Assembly: GCA_003024785.1 (NCBI GenBank)
Contig: PUQB01000016.1
Span: forward strand, 772,501-836,500
Direction of reading: 5' to 3'
Source of the DNA: Selaginella tamariscina
Taxonomy: Eukaryota; Streptophyta; Lycopodiopsida; Selaginellales; Selaginellaceae
Length of the DNA stretch: 64,000 bases
The notes beneath the pieces are model-generated. The model was not told where the DNA came from and made no database searches. It saw nothing but the letters and a program-made list of their open reading frames with translations. Of this stretch, positions 9,095 through 22,700 are shown piece by piece. Made by a program: the position numbers and the translations under genes. Position 1 is the first letter of the stretch. Every line of letters starts with the position of its first letter.

Positions 9095-11589
9095 ATACCT
9101 TAACATATTAACATGAATTAAACTTGGTATGCTATGGTTAGGTATGTAATCTAGATTAACTAAATTCATATGTGCTTTATCTTTCATGTTGATTTAATGT
9201 TTTAAATTGGTACATGGTGATGGCCAAAATACACTTTAATTATATGTTCTTTTTATTCATTTAATTGTCTTAATGAAAGTAGATGTTACAACATATGTGT
9301 TAGCATCACCACCTTTTCAAAATCATCATCACGCTTAATGTTCACTTTGTGATCAACTTATACATAACCTCCACGCACTTATTTAAATATTATTCATGTT
9401 GTTTGTTAAGGTAGAAATAAGTGAAATCATAAAGTCAATCAAGAGTATGAAGGTTGGCTTAATTAGGTTCAATATTTAGCATGTTGAGCTTCAAGACATA
9501 CATGGTGCACTTGTGATATCTACCCAAATTAGCAGCCACCACAACACCTCAATTTTAGGATGATTTACTATGAAAAATGAGTAATTATACATATGATGAA
9601 AACCTCCATATTTCTTTTAAAATGTGTATTAAGAACTATAGGTTTCACTCAATCATTTATTTTCATTTTTGATGCACAAGTGTATGAAATTGTAATAACT
9701 GTGCTAGTTGATATTAATTTTAATATGTCTTTAATAATTAAATCCTTGGTTAAGTGGCGTTCATTAACTTTTACACATCCAACAAGGTCTTGCAAATCTT
9801 TAATATTATAATGGATTGATTTAGGGTTGTGTGGTGTCTCGATCATGATGATAGTTTAAAGTTTACTTTTGGTCTTCTTAGGGTGGTTCCTTCATAAGTT
9901 TTTAATATTATTTATTGAGCACTCTTTTAGTACTATGTTTTTCATGGTTGGAAGCAATTTTATTACGGTTTATTTCTTTGTACTTAGAGAAGTTTAATGT
10001 TATATAACTCACACATAGTACACATTGGTCCCCTTATATTGTATTCATCTCACCATGTGTAAGTATTTGATATATTACCAAAGTATCGTGAACAATTTAA
10101 CCATGAGTATGTGAATTTATTTAAGTTTGACTTATTCAAAGAGCACATATAAAGAATTGATATTGCATACCAATTAGTTATGTAAGGCTTTTTATGGTGT
10201 TAATTCAAAAGTAATGAGTTTTGACAATGTAAATTGTTATTATTGACATGAATAATAAATATATTTTATTATTCATCATAAAGTCAGTGGACATGTGAAC
10301 CACATTTGATGCCCAAGCTTGCGATTTTTCATGAATTACTAGCCTCTTAATGATATTATATCAAGGATGTTTTTCCATTCCCAACACTACAAATTTATTA
10401 AATCATTTATGTTAGTGTTACATAACCACAAATTTATAAAAATTAAAGTTGTACAAAATATAATCTTTAAAATATACTCATCAACCATTAGAATCTGCTC
10501 AAACCCAGAGGTTAGATTTAACTTAGTAAACCATCATTTTGGCTAACTTCAATTCTAATCACTTTTTAACTGATGATTAATGCTAATTTTTTCAACGATA
10601 CTTTAATTTATCAAGTTGGTTCATAGGGAGAATCATCTCCATGATATCGAATCATTTTTAAGAAGTCATTTTTATGATTAAAGCTCAAACTGTATATTTG
10701 ATTAAATAAACACTTATTTAGAATATCACATTTTTCATGAGAACTTGCTAGTAGATTCTAAGTAGTGTTTTCATCTCTATATAATATATTGTTATGGTGC
10801 CAATATCTCATCTTTAATTACTTGACTCAATAAGTATAGGTTAGTGCACTTTTAGATCTCAATGACATTGTTCTTTTTGAATAATATCATTTTGCAACAC
10901 TCTTTGTCTAGAATAAGTATTGTTAAATAATGGTTCGGCTTTCATCAAATGTATTGAGAGTGTTATACACTCGTTCATCTTTTCATATCATTCATGAAAT
11001 AATAATTTGATGAAACGATCTAATCGAACAATCAAATGCATGATTTATAAATATGTTAACTTTAAACATAATAATTAAAATTGTGGGTTTACATGTGTTC
11101 GGTATTCAAATCTCAATTGGTATATCTCCATTCAAACATTATAATATGAAACTACATGAATTGGGGTTATTATCAAGTTTATCACATGTTGATCATTCTC
11201 AAGTTCATCAACAATCTTCTATGTACACAAGCCCTACTAAATATGCAAATAATGATTTGATTAATACACTTTTCAAAATTGACCAAGCTTACATTAATAA
11301 CCGATTTACTCAGAAAATGGTTAAGTCCCTACTTGGTACTTAGAATGATTGGTTCTCAAGTATATCAAGTATATCAAGTATAATTGGTGGGCACTGAAGA
11401 GAATGTGGTTTGGACAAAGTGGTTCATTATTAAAGATAATTTAAACACACTTGACTCGTATTGATGTTAGCTTTTGATTGGCCCGAACACAAGATATAAA
11501 GCATGAGTTATATACTTTTGATGAAAGACCATCTTGGACACCACCATTTACACACCCATAGAGGAAGGAACAATATAAAACATGTATTA
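9095..11589. other. AT-rich DNA without recognisable genes
   Basis: About 2.5 kb of AT-rich sequence with open frames up to 96 codons (11053-11343) that match no family I know. Probably old repeat-derived DNA; no ends or motifs can be assigned. Confidence 0.5.
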
Positions 11590-12412
11590 TATATATTATA
11601 ATTTTACTACGACTGCTCTTTATTTTGGTCGTTGATTATCGAATATGTTGATAAACCTTAGGTATAGAATAAACATGCTTGCTTAGTACACTTGGGTATT
11701 TAACGATGATCCGGTCGAGTGTCATTAAGTATTTGTAAGAGACTCTATGCAAAGCTAGCGCTTCCATTTAGAAAAATCTCTTATCGTTTTAACTTCCCAA
11801 ATAGTGAGCTCAGCGTGTTGGATATGGCTAAAAACACCCCTCGGGTTGACCTAACTCCAGAGTTGCCCTAAACCTCTCGAGTTAAGGTTTAGGGGTCAAT
11901 GGGTCATTAGGCTAAACTCACCAAGTATAAGTTTATTAAGAATAAGATTGTCATAGTTTTTTTATTATGACTCCTCTTTACTTTAAACGTTGATTGTTGT
12001 TCCTATCGAACTATATTGATAAGCCTTAGGTGTAAAAGAAATAGGCCCACTTAGTGCACTTGGGTATTTAATGATGGTCCAGCATGGTGTGATTGAGTAT
12101 TTGCAAGAAACTTTAGGCAAAGCTAGCACTTCCATATAGAATACTCTTACCTTTATTTTCGTGTCTCAGTTAGGTTCCTAGTTGATTTCAGTGAGTATGG
12201 CATGTCGAAGATGGGTAAAACACCCTTAGGCTTGCCCTAACCCCACATCCTAAACCCCTTGGGTTAGGGTTGAGGAATTGATGAATCATTAAGGTTAACT
12301 CACAAAGTATATTCTTATTGAGAATGGGATTCCATGCTAATCCACTTTACAAAATAGGAAAACAAAGGGGGGGGCTTTGTCACATATATTAAGTAGTACA
12401 TGTAGTGCTATG
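11590..12412 (+). mobile_element. Two tandem partial copies of the R1 LTR (5' part)
   Basis: Copy 1 (about 11590-11948) and copy 2 (11949 to about 12412) both follow the 5' part of the R1 LTR seen complete at 16569-18306. Shared landmarks are a start like TGTCATAGTTTT...ATGACTC, CGTTGATTGTTG, TTAGTGCACTTGGGTATTTA, a G run and TTTGTCACATA. The second copy stops shortly after the G tract. Broken and old. Confidence 0.65.
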
Positions 12413-12949
12413 TAAGAAAACTCTTTTATAGTCTATCTACATCATATAGTTTGTAATTTTCACTGCATATAGTTCTTACTGTAACTATAACTAGTTGATA
12501 AATACTTGGAACGACATACCTGTATAGTTATGTACTAAATTATCCTTGTGAGCTATATCTAAAATATTAGAGCCTAAAACATATACTAGATGTAGTTTTT
12601 GTTATAGTTATGGTTGGGTAGCAAAGTTGTACACATAGTTGTTTATTAATTATATATAGTTATTGTAATAGTTTATTATTAAGTTATGTGTATAGTCATC
12701 TAAGTGTAGTTTTGTACATTTTGTTTATACTTTTTGTTTGCTAATAACTACATGTAGTTTTGTTAGTGACATGTTCAATTGTTTATATAGTTTATTGATA
12801 TAGTTGTCATAAATAATTTAGTTTTCACTATATCAAGAACTAGGTCCAATACTCTAGGCAACATTGTAGGTTAGTAAATATATATAGTATTATATGCCCA
12901 TGCAGTTCATGAAACAACGATGCTGTAGCAAACGCAAATTATAATAGAA
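12413..12949. repeat. Degenerate TATAGTT-rich tract
   Basis: The words ATAGTT, TATAGTT and TAGTTGT recur every few tens of bases across about 450 bp, suggesting a decayed short-unit satellite. No gene. Confidence 0.5.
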
Positions 12950-15900
12950 AAAATCATTGGGGTCTAAATTCGTCCTCATCGAGAAGCTTGATATTTTTCT
13001 TGGGCCATGTAAGAAAATACTTGCCAATTCCATAATAGATCATGTCTGAAAAATGAAAGATGTGATCATTCAACTTGAGGTTATGCGGAAATTTGAAGCT
13101 GAAAAATTGTCTATGTAAACATGGTTTGAAGCAGAAATGACACAACCTATAAGATGGCATTGTTACCAAGTTTGATAGTGTGGATGGTGGACTCTCTATT
13201 GGCATTAAAACTTTACCATCAACAAGAATATTGTCTTCATCATCCAAAATTGCAACATGATCTCCATAGTGTACTCAGCTACCTATGCATGTTTATTAAG
13301 TCAAAACAAAACAAACAAAACTACAATAGCAAGCAAACCTCTCGAGCTTTGATAGTTACCTACTTCTATTTCAATTGAGCAACATCCCCCTTAAGCAAAA
13401 GTTTTTAGTAATTGCAAATGAGGATGGTAAGATAATGTACTTTTTTTGTTATTTTTTGTTGTCTAGATTGGTTTACCATTTTGGAAATTTGGTTTGAACA
13501 TTAGAACAATTCACACTCTTCAAAAATTAATCAAAGGTACCACATTAGCGTTTTGATCATTTCTGTTTTGATCTATGCTCGTAATTCTTGTTTTTGTTCC
13601 TATGTGCCCTCGGTGCCTGCAACTAGGATTGAAATTACATGGGAAGAATAAATGTGTATAGACATATACCTCTTCCTCTTCCCCTGAGTTGTCTTCCGAT
13701 CCAGACACCTCCTCTTCAACCCCAGCCTCCAAATCGCCAAAATTTTCATTAGTGGCACATAACGTCAAGGATTTGGGCGATCTCACAATGTCATGTAATC
13801 CGCACATTAGAAAAATAGTAGCTTGGCCATCTATTTTACCTTGAGATTCATAAGATTAAGTCGCTTCTCCTTGCCAGGGATCTCTTATATTTATTTGCAT
13901 TCTTTAGCTTTATGCAAGCCATCAATTTTGATTTGAATGTACACCTCTTTAGAGCCAAGAACCAACCCTACACCAACTTGGACTTCTTTCTCTTAGTAAT
14001 ATCCCAGCCGAAGCCACTTAGCCATATAAAGCGCATCAAAAAATACCAACAACTCATCGTCGATCTTCACTCCAAAAGCTATCAGCTACACTTTTGTGTT
14101 TCCAAAAGAATAGTCCCTTGTCTTCTTGCCTACACACAATGCCTTCTACAGACGGTTCCGTTTCCAATTCGTCAACATGAAAATCTGCTTCTCAATGTAA
14201 TTGATATTTACTTCATACTGGGACTTGGCATTGAATATTACGGATTGTAGTTCCCAACTGCACCAAGCTTTTGACAATTGCGTGCCATCTCAAAAACCAG
14301 TTGTGCATGTTTTATCTTAGGACCCCATTGGCACTTTGTAAAGAATGGAAACTCATAGTTTGTAACTTCCTTGATGATCCTGTTGATCTCCAACAATTGT
14401 GCCCATTGGGTATAGTAGCCCACATCCTTGAGCCCCTACCGCCCACACAAGAAATGTGCAGTGCCTTTTTGTTGAAACACTTTGGCCTTCTATGGAACAA
14501 TTTCACTCCTAAGTGATCGCACACCTTCACGCCCTTGGAAGTTGTTACAAGTTTGCACTTGCCTTGGAGCTTAACTTGTGATGCCTCCTCATTTGGCTAC
14601 AAAGCAACAACACCTTCAATAGTAGGCCTTCACGGCACTTTAGAACCTTTGTCTTGAGTCGTTGGCGTAGGTGGGAGGATTTCGTTGGTGACTTCATCGA
14701 ATTTGCTGCAACAACAGATGAAGCACATGACATGGGCGGGCATTGAATCTTATTTGCAATTGACTCAAAGGCCTTCGCCAATATCCATCCACTCATGCTC
14801 GACATATTGAAAAAACATAAGCCATGGAGGTCATTCTTGCATATGAAGTTAGTTATGACCTCCCTATGTGCTGGTAGATCTCGGATAGGAAGTCGGATAG
14901 TTCTTTGGGATCCATGTTCAGTATTTCATCCTTTGACTTGTTGAAGTTCATCTTGACACCCTTGGGCTTTGGAGGAGCTTTGAACAAGGCATTGGCTTTG
15001 ATTTCAACCCAAGGCGAGTTGTTGTCTACTTCATTGTGCCTTCTTGATCTTCTCAACGGAAAATTGTAGCTATTGATGCGGAGTTATCAGTGCTTACTTT
15101 GTTAACTTCTTCACATTGATTATCTTCATCATTAGCTTGCAACTTCTCATCATCAGATTGCAAGTCTTGACTAGGTTGTTGTCCATCTGGCTTATCTTGG
15201 CTGGTGTTGTTGCTCTTTTGGCTCCTCATACTCTTGTTGAACGGCTTGCTGCCCATTGTACTCAAGTGGCAGCTCAACACTTTTACATGCCACGGCTACT
15301 TAGTGTGATGAAATGATTGCTCGATGTGAATGGTGGAGTCATAGTTAAAACTATGACACAGACATGTGATGCGAGTACAACCAAGCGGTCACACAAATGT
15401 GGGGATCGCCTCTGAGCTGGGTGTGAGCCAAGCATGAGTAGAAACGCCTCTGAGTTGCACCTTCTTGAGGAAGGCATAGTAGCAACTCTTGAGTTCGTGG
15501 ATGAGGGCATCCACTTTCTCAAATGGTGGAGAGTGTCATAGTTCTAACTTGGTGAGTTGACTACCTGGGTAAAGATTGTGAAAATATGTGGGATATATGG
15601 GCAAAAAGACTCAAGTGTAACTAGGTCATTATGACTAGGGGCCCTCTCATAAACACCAATTGGCCCTTTGCCTAGTTGGCTTAAGGAGAGAGGGAAAGTT
15701 GTAACATGTGGGCTGAGGTTTGTAATGGTGTGCTCACTATGATCAAAGGGTTGTAAGCGATGTACTAGCTGCTCCTCGACCTGAACCTCTACAAAATCTT
15801 GCTTGGGCTTGTCTGGTTGTTGCAGCTCCTTTGGCTGCTGTGATTTCTTGGGATGTGCCTCCTCAACTTGCTTCCTTGGTTGCTCTTGCTATAGCTCAAG

Positions 15901-16560
15901 CTGCGGCTCCTTCTCTGGTTGCGACTATTGCTTCTCTAGCTCCTGTTGATGCGCCTTAAGTTGTGATTGCTCAAGTACACAAACTGGGTTAGGGTCAAGT
16001 TGCTTGGCTACTTCTTCATGCTGATCATCTAGATTTGGCCACGGCTTCTTTATTTTAGTGGTGGAGGGGAAGGAGAGCACTCACTACAATCATTTGACTC
16101 TGACTCAGGTTTAGGCCGTGGCTTTTTTTTTTGCTCTTTGGTGGAGGGGAAGGAGAGCGCTCATGCTAAATCAAGCTCAGGTTTTGGCTGCGGCTTCTTC
16201 TTTTTCAATGATGGAGGGAAAAAGGAGCACTCATCCAAAGGGGTTGCCTCTAGAACACTTGCAACAAGGAAAGCTCATGAAACACGAAGCTATTGAAAGC
16301 TCATGAAACTGACAAATACGGAGCAAGCTTCATGCAATCAACACTTATTTGGTTCAACTCTGCACTTCCTCTTGGTGTCTCTAGTGCTTGCCTTTTTTTT
16401 TCTTGCCTCCTTTCTTCGCCGATGGATCAACCCTAGTTCTCTGGCTGCGTGTCTATGGCATCATTCACTGAGTAGGGGATGAAAAGATTGAGCCCTAGAT
16501 AAATGAATGCAGCTTGGTTTAAAATGAGTGGCTACAATCAACTATATTGTACAATAATAA
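12950..16560 (-). pseudogene. Decayed coding block of unknown origin, minus strand
   Basis: Several minus-strand open stretches share one direction: 16500-15540 (Gln/Pro/Lys-rich, e.g. QVEEAHPKKSQQPKELQQPD), 15280-14853 (GSKPFNKSMRSQKSNN, DEILNMDPKELSDFLSEIYQ), 14423-14238 (INRIIKEVTNYEFPFF, KIKHAQLVFEM), 13807-13520 (acidic, EEEVSGSEDNSGEEEEV) and 13247-12954 (DDEDNILVDGKVLMPIESPP). The acidic and Gln-rich linkers and the flanking R1 copies suggest the body of a large transposable element, but no catalytic motif is recognisable. At 15322-15345 there is a reversed copy of the R1 start. No function is assigned. Confidence 0.4.
16040..16230. repeat. ~65-75 bp tandem repeat, three units
   Basis: Units share GTGGAGGGGAAGGAGAGC(A/G)CTCA and GGTTTxGGCxGxGGCTTxTT. 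On the minus strand they fall in the Gln/Lys-rich part of the decayed coding block. Confidence 0.7.
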
Positions 16561-16568
16561 AGGCTTGT

Positions 16569-18306
16569 TGTCATAGTTTTACTATGACTCTTCTTTACTT
16601 TGGACGTTGACTGTTGTTACTACTGTACTATGTTGCAAGCCCTAGATGTAGTGAGAAACAGCCCCGCTTAGTGCACTTAGGTGTTTAGGGGTAGTCCGGC
16701 CGCTGTCCTTAGACATCACGAGAAACTTTAAGCGAAGGTAGCACTTACCTTCTAGAAAACTCTTACCCTCGTTTTCGTGTCCTAGTTGGGTTAATGGTTA
16801 GTTCCGGTGAGTTCGACATGTCGGATATGCTTAGAAATACCCCCAGGTTTGACAGGTTAGGTTTAGGGGTCGATGGATAACTCACCAAGTATTTCCCTTT
16901 GGGAATGAGATTTTAGTGCTAGCCCACTTTATGTAAACAGGAAACAGGGGGGGGGGAACTCTGTCACATAAATAAAGTAGTATATAGGAGTGAGGGTTCC
17001 TGGGTTATGATTGAGCACGTTACTCTTTCCCGGTGCAAGCTCTAGCTACCCTCTGTTGTGCCGCCCTAACTTCTAGATGCTAGGGGTACGTCCCACCTTT
17101 AGGGTAGCTTACCCTTAACGTTGGCGAATCATGCCTGGGAGGTTTTGTCGGAATGCATGTTCCAAAGCAGAGGTTGAGGCTTGTCTCTCAGCCTTCCTCC
17201 TTCACGTCAAGCTAGGTGTAGCATCTACGGTCAAGCAAGGCACATCCGTGCCCTTGTTCCACTGTGGGTGTGGATCTTGTTTGACAGGTTCACATTACCT
17301 GGTTCCTGAGGGTTCATTGAGGGGTTCTAGAGTTGGCATTTAGGAGCCACGTTTGTGGTACTTGGTGCAACTCTTGAATCTAAGGGCTATGGCATGATAG
17401 CCCACATCGGGAAGGCAGTGTCACATGGAGATGTGACACTGGGCTAAACGTCACATGGTACAACACCCAGGCACGCCCTTTGGGGTTATGTCATGGGCTT
17501 GTCGCCAAGGGGTTGGATACTTAGCAAACAGACATGCTTGTGCTTGCACTAGGGTGCTAAGCCTTGGGCATCCGCTCAAGGGAGGTTAGGTCTCATAACT
17601 AGGTGTGCTTTGGCACACTTGGCTAGGGAGTGTTCTCCTTGGAATTCAAGGGTTGAACAACCTAAGCGTGTTAGCAGGAGCCCTTTCGTGAGCCACTCGC
17701 AAGGTCATGTGCTTAGGGTTATCCCAAACCTAGCCTTAGGGAGTTTGCTTAGCAGAACACTCGTGTCCGCCTACGGCGCACACTCGTGTCCTCACTAAGT
17801 ACTAGCCCTAGGTCTAGGGTATAACTTGGCCACTCAAACCCTTAGGGGTTAGTCGTGGTTCAGGGTACCCCTTGTCGCCCTAAAGGGGTTGTACTCCCGG
17901 ATGAGGGTGATTCCTCAAGGGGTAAGTGACGATGCCTTAGCTCTGTCAGGGGTATGTGTGGAACACACGTCTCCTTGATGGGGGTTAGGGCATGAGCCTG
18001 TCTAGGTCTTCTAGGGCAAGACCCTAAGTCAACTAGGGTTATCCCTCAAGGGTTTTGGGGGTAGACACTCTAGGGAGACTTAGGCTAAACCCTAAGTCAA
18101 CTAGGGTTATCCCTCAAGGGTTCTGGGGGCAGACATTCTAGGGAGACTTAGGCTAAACCCTAAGTCTCCTGTCCACTTGGGCATTAGAGTCTAACCCTAG
18201 GGGTCGTTGGGGTTGTTCTGGGAAACTTAGCGTTGCTCACACAGGGTGATGACGCCGAATGGCCACCTGGCAGCCACGTGTTGCCCTTTGGGTTAAAACT
18301 CTGACA
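16569..18306 (+). mobile_element. R1 LTR, full-length copy (probably solo)
   Basis: A 1.74-kb unit starting TGTCATAGTTTTACTATGAC and ending TTAAAACTCTGACA, i.e. the TG...CA form expected of LTRs, with short TGTCA/TGACA inverted ends. Other copies lie at 11590-12412, 28260-29483 and 50746-52694. The copy at 28260-29483 is followed directly by a tRNA-Met-type primer site, which identifies the unit as an LTR. No primer site follows here, so this is a solo or 3' LTR. A G10 tract lies near 16945. No coding capacity. Confidence 0.7.
18020..18165. repeat. ~79-bp tandem duplication inside the R1 LTR
   Basis: AAGTCAACTAGGGTTATCCC, TCAAGGGTT, TGGGGG and TCTAGGGAGACTTAGGCTAA occur twice in a row. The R1 copies at 29230-29340 and 52440-52560 have a single version, so the duplication is specific to this copy. 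Confidence 0.8.
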
Positions 18307-18311
18307 TGACT

Positions 18312-18460
18312 GACTTGTGTAGTTTGTGCAAAGTGGGGATTTAGGCAATAAAGACTTGTGCAGTTTGTGCAAAGTGCAAACTATAGTTGATGGGATTTAG
18401 GCAATAAAGACTTGTGCAGTTTGTGCAAAGTGAAAACTATAGTTGACTCAATGGGCGCGG
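18312..18460. repeat. Short tandem repeat, three units, 40-57 bp apart
   Basis: GACTTGTG(T/C)AGTTTGTGCAA plus AAGTG recurs at 18312, 18352 and 18409, with GGGATTTAGGCAATAAA between units. It lies between the R1 LTR and the gypsy element. Confidence 0.85.
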
Positions 18461-18708
18461 TTTAGGGTTCAAACCCCATAAGTGTTGGTCCTTCCAATAG
18501 TGGTCCTTCAATACATAGATGTAATAGATACATAAGTTTAGTTTGAAAAGGGTTTTGGATATAGTATGTGAGAATTTGTTTGCTATAGTTCATGAGCTAC
18601 TAAGGTTCATGTTATTCATTTGGAGATGGAGCCATGGCCAAGGGTAAGATGCACTTGCGGAAGGTGCACGCTTAGTGGACAAAGGCCAGAAGGGTGTTTA
18701 ATAGCATT

Positions 18709-19176
18709 TGTCACGACCCGATACAGGATGTAGGATTCCAGATACAGGATACAGGATACGGGATACAGGATATGCCTAAGATATACCTACAGGATATGCC
18801 TATAGGAATGCCTACAGGATATACCTACAGGATATGTCTATAGGATATAACCTACAGGATAAGGGTCACCATTTTTAGCTCATGACTAGATTAGGCTCAT
18901 GACCAGATTAACTCTTGGAGTTGTGAGCATAAAAGCTCCGACTTAATTGTTGTATAATCAATTACTATCAACACCAGTCTTCCTACAATCAATCTGTTTT
19001 GTTCTTGTTTTGCTCCTTGCTCCTGTCTTGCTCTTGTCTTGTTCCTAGTCCTTGTTCTGCTCTTGAGTCAAGCCTCCTTGCTCTTGGACCGTGGCTTGGT
19101 TCCTAGTTCCTATCCTGCTTTTAATCCTTGTCCTGCTCTTGAGTCAAGCTTCTTGTTCTTGGATCGTGACTTGACA
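18709..19176 (+). repeat. 5' LTR of gypsy element 1
   Basis: 468 bp, TGTCACGACC...TTGACA. The first ~150 bp are built of short tandem words (GATACAGGATAC, CCTACAGGATAT). A TATA-like CATAAAAG lies near 18928. Confidence 0.88.
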
Positions 19177-19664
19177 GTTTGATAGTAACTCCTTTTATAA
19201 CTCTTCGATTTCTAGTTACTTTTTTCTTGGTTCTTCTCCCTTGTTTTTCTCCTTTTTCTTTCTTTCATGGATCATGGCAGATTTTGAGCAATTTCAATGT
19301 GAGCACCAAATGTTGCTTCATGAGCTGACCACTTTGCGCCAAATGGCCATAGATCTACAAGGTTCCACTAACACGGAGCATGCAGCTGCTGATGTATCCT
19401 CCAAGGCTGCTGCGCAGGCTCTCTCAAGTATCCGTGGTTTCCTCTCCATTGAACTCTTCTTCAGAGCCAAGATCAGCATGCCGACAAAGTTCAGTGGCAA
19501 TCGTGCTGATTTCCAAGGTTTCCTGAATCAGATCAGGCTTTTGATCTGCATGCAACCACACTGCTACTCGACTGATGCACAAAAGGTTGGCCTTTTGGCA
19601 TCCTTACTAGTTGGATCTCCACAGGCTTGGGTTGCCCCTTTGCTAGAGCGTGACGACCCATTGA

Positions 19665-19755
19665 TGAAAGACTTTGAAGGATTCATGGAAAACTTTGAAG
19701 AATTCATGGAAGACTTTGAAGGATTCATGGAAGACTTTGAAGGATTCATGGCTGC
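19665..19755 (+). repeat. 21-24 bp minisatellite inside the gag region of element 1
   Basis: The unit GACTTTGAAGGATTCATGGA is repeated about four times and would encode a repeated DFEGFME word. The equivalent place in element 2 has a single unit, so the expansion is copy-specific. Confidence 0.85.
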
Positions 19756-22700
19756 CTTTGAAGCTTGCTTTGGAGATCCCAACAAGTACCGTTTTGCATA
19801 CACGAATTACGGAAGCTCACACAAGGGTCCCGATCAGCTTCCGTTTATGCATCCGAATTTCAGCAACTTGCACGAACATTTCATGAGATGAGACTACATT
19901 GATTGAACACTTCCATTTTGGGTTGAGGGATGACGTGAAGGACCTTCTCCTTACGTTACCGGATGCCCAAACCTTAGTGGAGATCATGCAACATGTTGTT
20001 CGCTACGACAACCGTTTGTTCGAGCGTCGTCAGAAAAAATCCCATCAACAGTTCTTGCAAGCCAATCTTGTAGTTGTAGCACATGTTCCTATGGCACCTT
20101 CTGGAGTAGTTCCTATGGAGGTTGACAAATACAAGTGTGGCTCACTTTCAGCTGCTGAGAAGCAACGTCATCGTGGTGAGAACTTATGCTTGTATTGTGG
20201 TGAAGTAGGACACAAGGTGGCAGAATGTCCTGCTAAGCCAGGAAGTTCAAGATGCATGAAGTTGAAGCTGAAGTTTAATGTCCACTTCGTCTAGGAGCCG
20301 CAAAGTTGGACGTTGATGTAGGCTCCATTGGTGTTGCTCATACTATCCCATCACTCAAGTTCCTGTACAGATTCGCCTCAATGATCGAGAACTTAAGGAG
20401 TTTACCTTGTTAGACACTGGTGCAAATGCATGCTTCATGAATGACACTTTTGCAACTCAACATGGCATTTCGGTGGTGAAGTTGAAGCGTGCAGTTCTTG
20501 TAGAGGTTATAGATGATCGTCTGATTACTTCTGGCGTAGTCACCCATGTTACTACACCTCTCTCTTTACACTCATGGCGCGTTCAACTGTTCGATTTTCT
20601 TCAACTTGATCAAGACTCAGACAACTCCATCGTTTTAGGCATGTCATGGTTCGTGGTTGTAAATCCTCAGATCGACTAGAGGTCTAGGACGCTCACGTTT
20701 TCCTCTTCGGCAGCCAGGATCAATCCTATACCTTCCTGCGTGCAGGATACGTTCTTAATGTCTGAGGCAGTACAAGGTATAGGATTGATCGTGCTTGTTC
20801 TTGTATCAGTGTTGAAGATTCCTCCTCGATAGGATTCACCTCATGTCAATTCCTCAGCACATCCGCAAGCTCTCTCCACTCCTGTAAGTTCACGGATTCC
20901 TATATAGGGTTCTTCCAATCCTGTATCAGTGTCGAAGGTTCCTCCTTAATAAGATTCACCTCCTGTCAGTTCGTCAGCACATTTTCAGGCTCTCCTCACT
21001 CCTGTGCATTCACAAACTTCTGTACAAGATTCTTCCAATCCTATACACTCATCAACATCCGCACAAGTTTTCTCCAATCCCGCCTTTTTTCATTACTCTG
21101 TTTCTATTCCATCCTCCAAGATCCTTCCTCTTTTTCATTCACAGCTCCCTCCTTCTCCTCTTTGAGTTTGTACCACAACTATGCATAACTTGCCACTGAT
21201 CTGCTCCTTTCATCTCTTTGCTTTTCAAGTAACTCCTACATCTTCTTTTACCTGTCCTATATCTGACTCTCATGTTTTTCAATCCCCTTCTCTTTTCCTA
21301 CTTCTTCCCTGCCATTCAAGTATCACTCATTTCAAGACATTTTTGATAAGCACAAGGTTGCAGTTCTTCCTATTCACATGTCCTACGACTGTCCTATCAA
21401 TCTTGCGGAAGGAAAGACTCCACCGTTCGGACCGATTTATGCACTGTCACCTACATAATTGGAGGTTCTTCGTTAGTACATCGAGGGCAACTTGGCATCC
21501 GGCTTCATTCGTCACTCAAAGTCCCCTGCAAGAGCACCTATCTTCTTTGTTAAGAAGAAAGATGAGAGTTTGCATTTGGTTGTGGATTACATGGGTTTAA
21601 ATCAAGTCACCATCTGGAACCGGTACCCATTGCCATTGATCCCGAAACTTTTCGATCGGCTACGAGGAGCAAAGGTGTTCACAAAGATTGACTTATGAGG
21701 GCCTACAATCTTGTACGGATTCATCCAGGCAATGAGTGGAAGATTGCTTTTCGTAAAGGTATGGACATTTCGAGTACACGGTGATGCCTTTTGGACTTAC
21801 CAATGCCCAGCCGTGTTCCAACACATGGTGAATGACATTTTTTATGACTTCTTAGAATAGTTTGTGGTGATCTACCTTGATGACATTTTGATTTTCTCCA
21901 AGGACCAAGCGGCACATGACAAGCATGTACAACTAGTTCTACAGAGGCTTCGTGAGCATGACCTGTATGCGAAGTTGAAGAAGTGTTTTTTTTGACAGGG
22001 ATACTGTGGAGTTCTTGGGCTACATCGTCTCTCCTGCTGGCATTTCCATGGACATGCACAAGGTGAAAACTATCGTGGAGTGGGAGCGGCCTAAGTCTAT
22101 ACGAGACGTACAATGTTTCCTAAGGGCTTCACAAACTTCTACAGGTGATTTATACAGGACTTCTCCAAGTGTGTACTTCCACTCACGGAACTCACCACTA
22201 AGCGCACAAGAGATTTCTCTTGGTCTGACAAGGCGGAATATGCATTCACAACACTCAAGGACGCCTTCACGACAGCTCCAATTTTAGCACATCCTGATCC
22301 TTCTCGTCCCTTCTTCGTTGAAGCAGATGCATCAGATTTTGCAGTAGGTTATCCTATCACAAGTTGGAGAAGACAAGTTACTCCATCTTGTAGCCTTTCA
22401 CTCTCGTAAGTTCCTTTTGGTGGAGATCAATTACAAGATTTATGACAAGGAACTCAATGCCATTGTGGATTCGTTTCGAGGAGTGGCGGCACTTCCTGAA
22501 AGGTGCTGCACATCCTGTACAAGTTCTTACGGATCACAAGAACCTGGAGTTTTTTTAAACAGCTCGAGTTCTCAGTTGACGACAGGCTAGGTGGGCCACG
22601 TTTTAATTTTGTCATCGTTTACAGGCCTGGTTTTCGGAATGGCAAAGCGGATGCATTGTCTAGGCGCTCTTACCTTGCACCAACCCTAGGCAATCCTACA

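Noticed and set aside
11053-11343. 96-codon open frame as a gene
   Set aside because: AT-rich context, no splice partners and no recognisable motif.
16945-16970. G tract plus TGTCACAT as a purine tract and LTR start inside R1
   Set aside because: Several copies begin at the same upstream TGTCATAG, so the unit most likely starts there and the inner TGTCA is coincidental; not fully excluded.
19177-19200. Primer-binding site of gypsy element 1
   Set aside because: The sequence after the 5' LTR (GTTTGATAGTAACTCC) does not match a tRNA primer site I can name.
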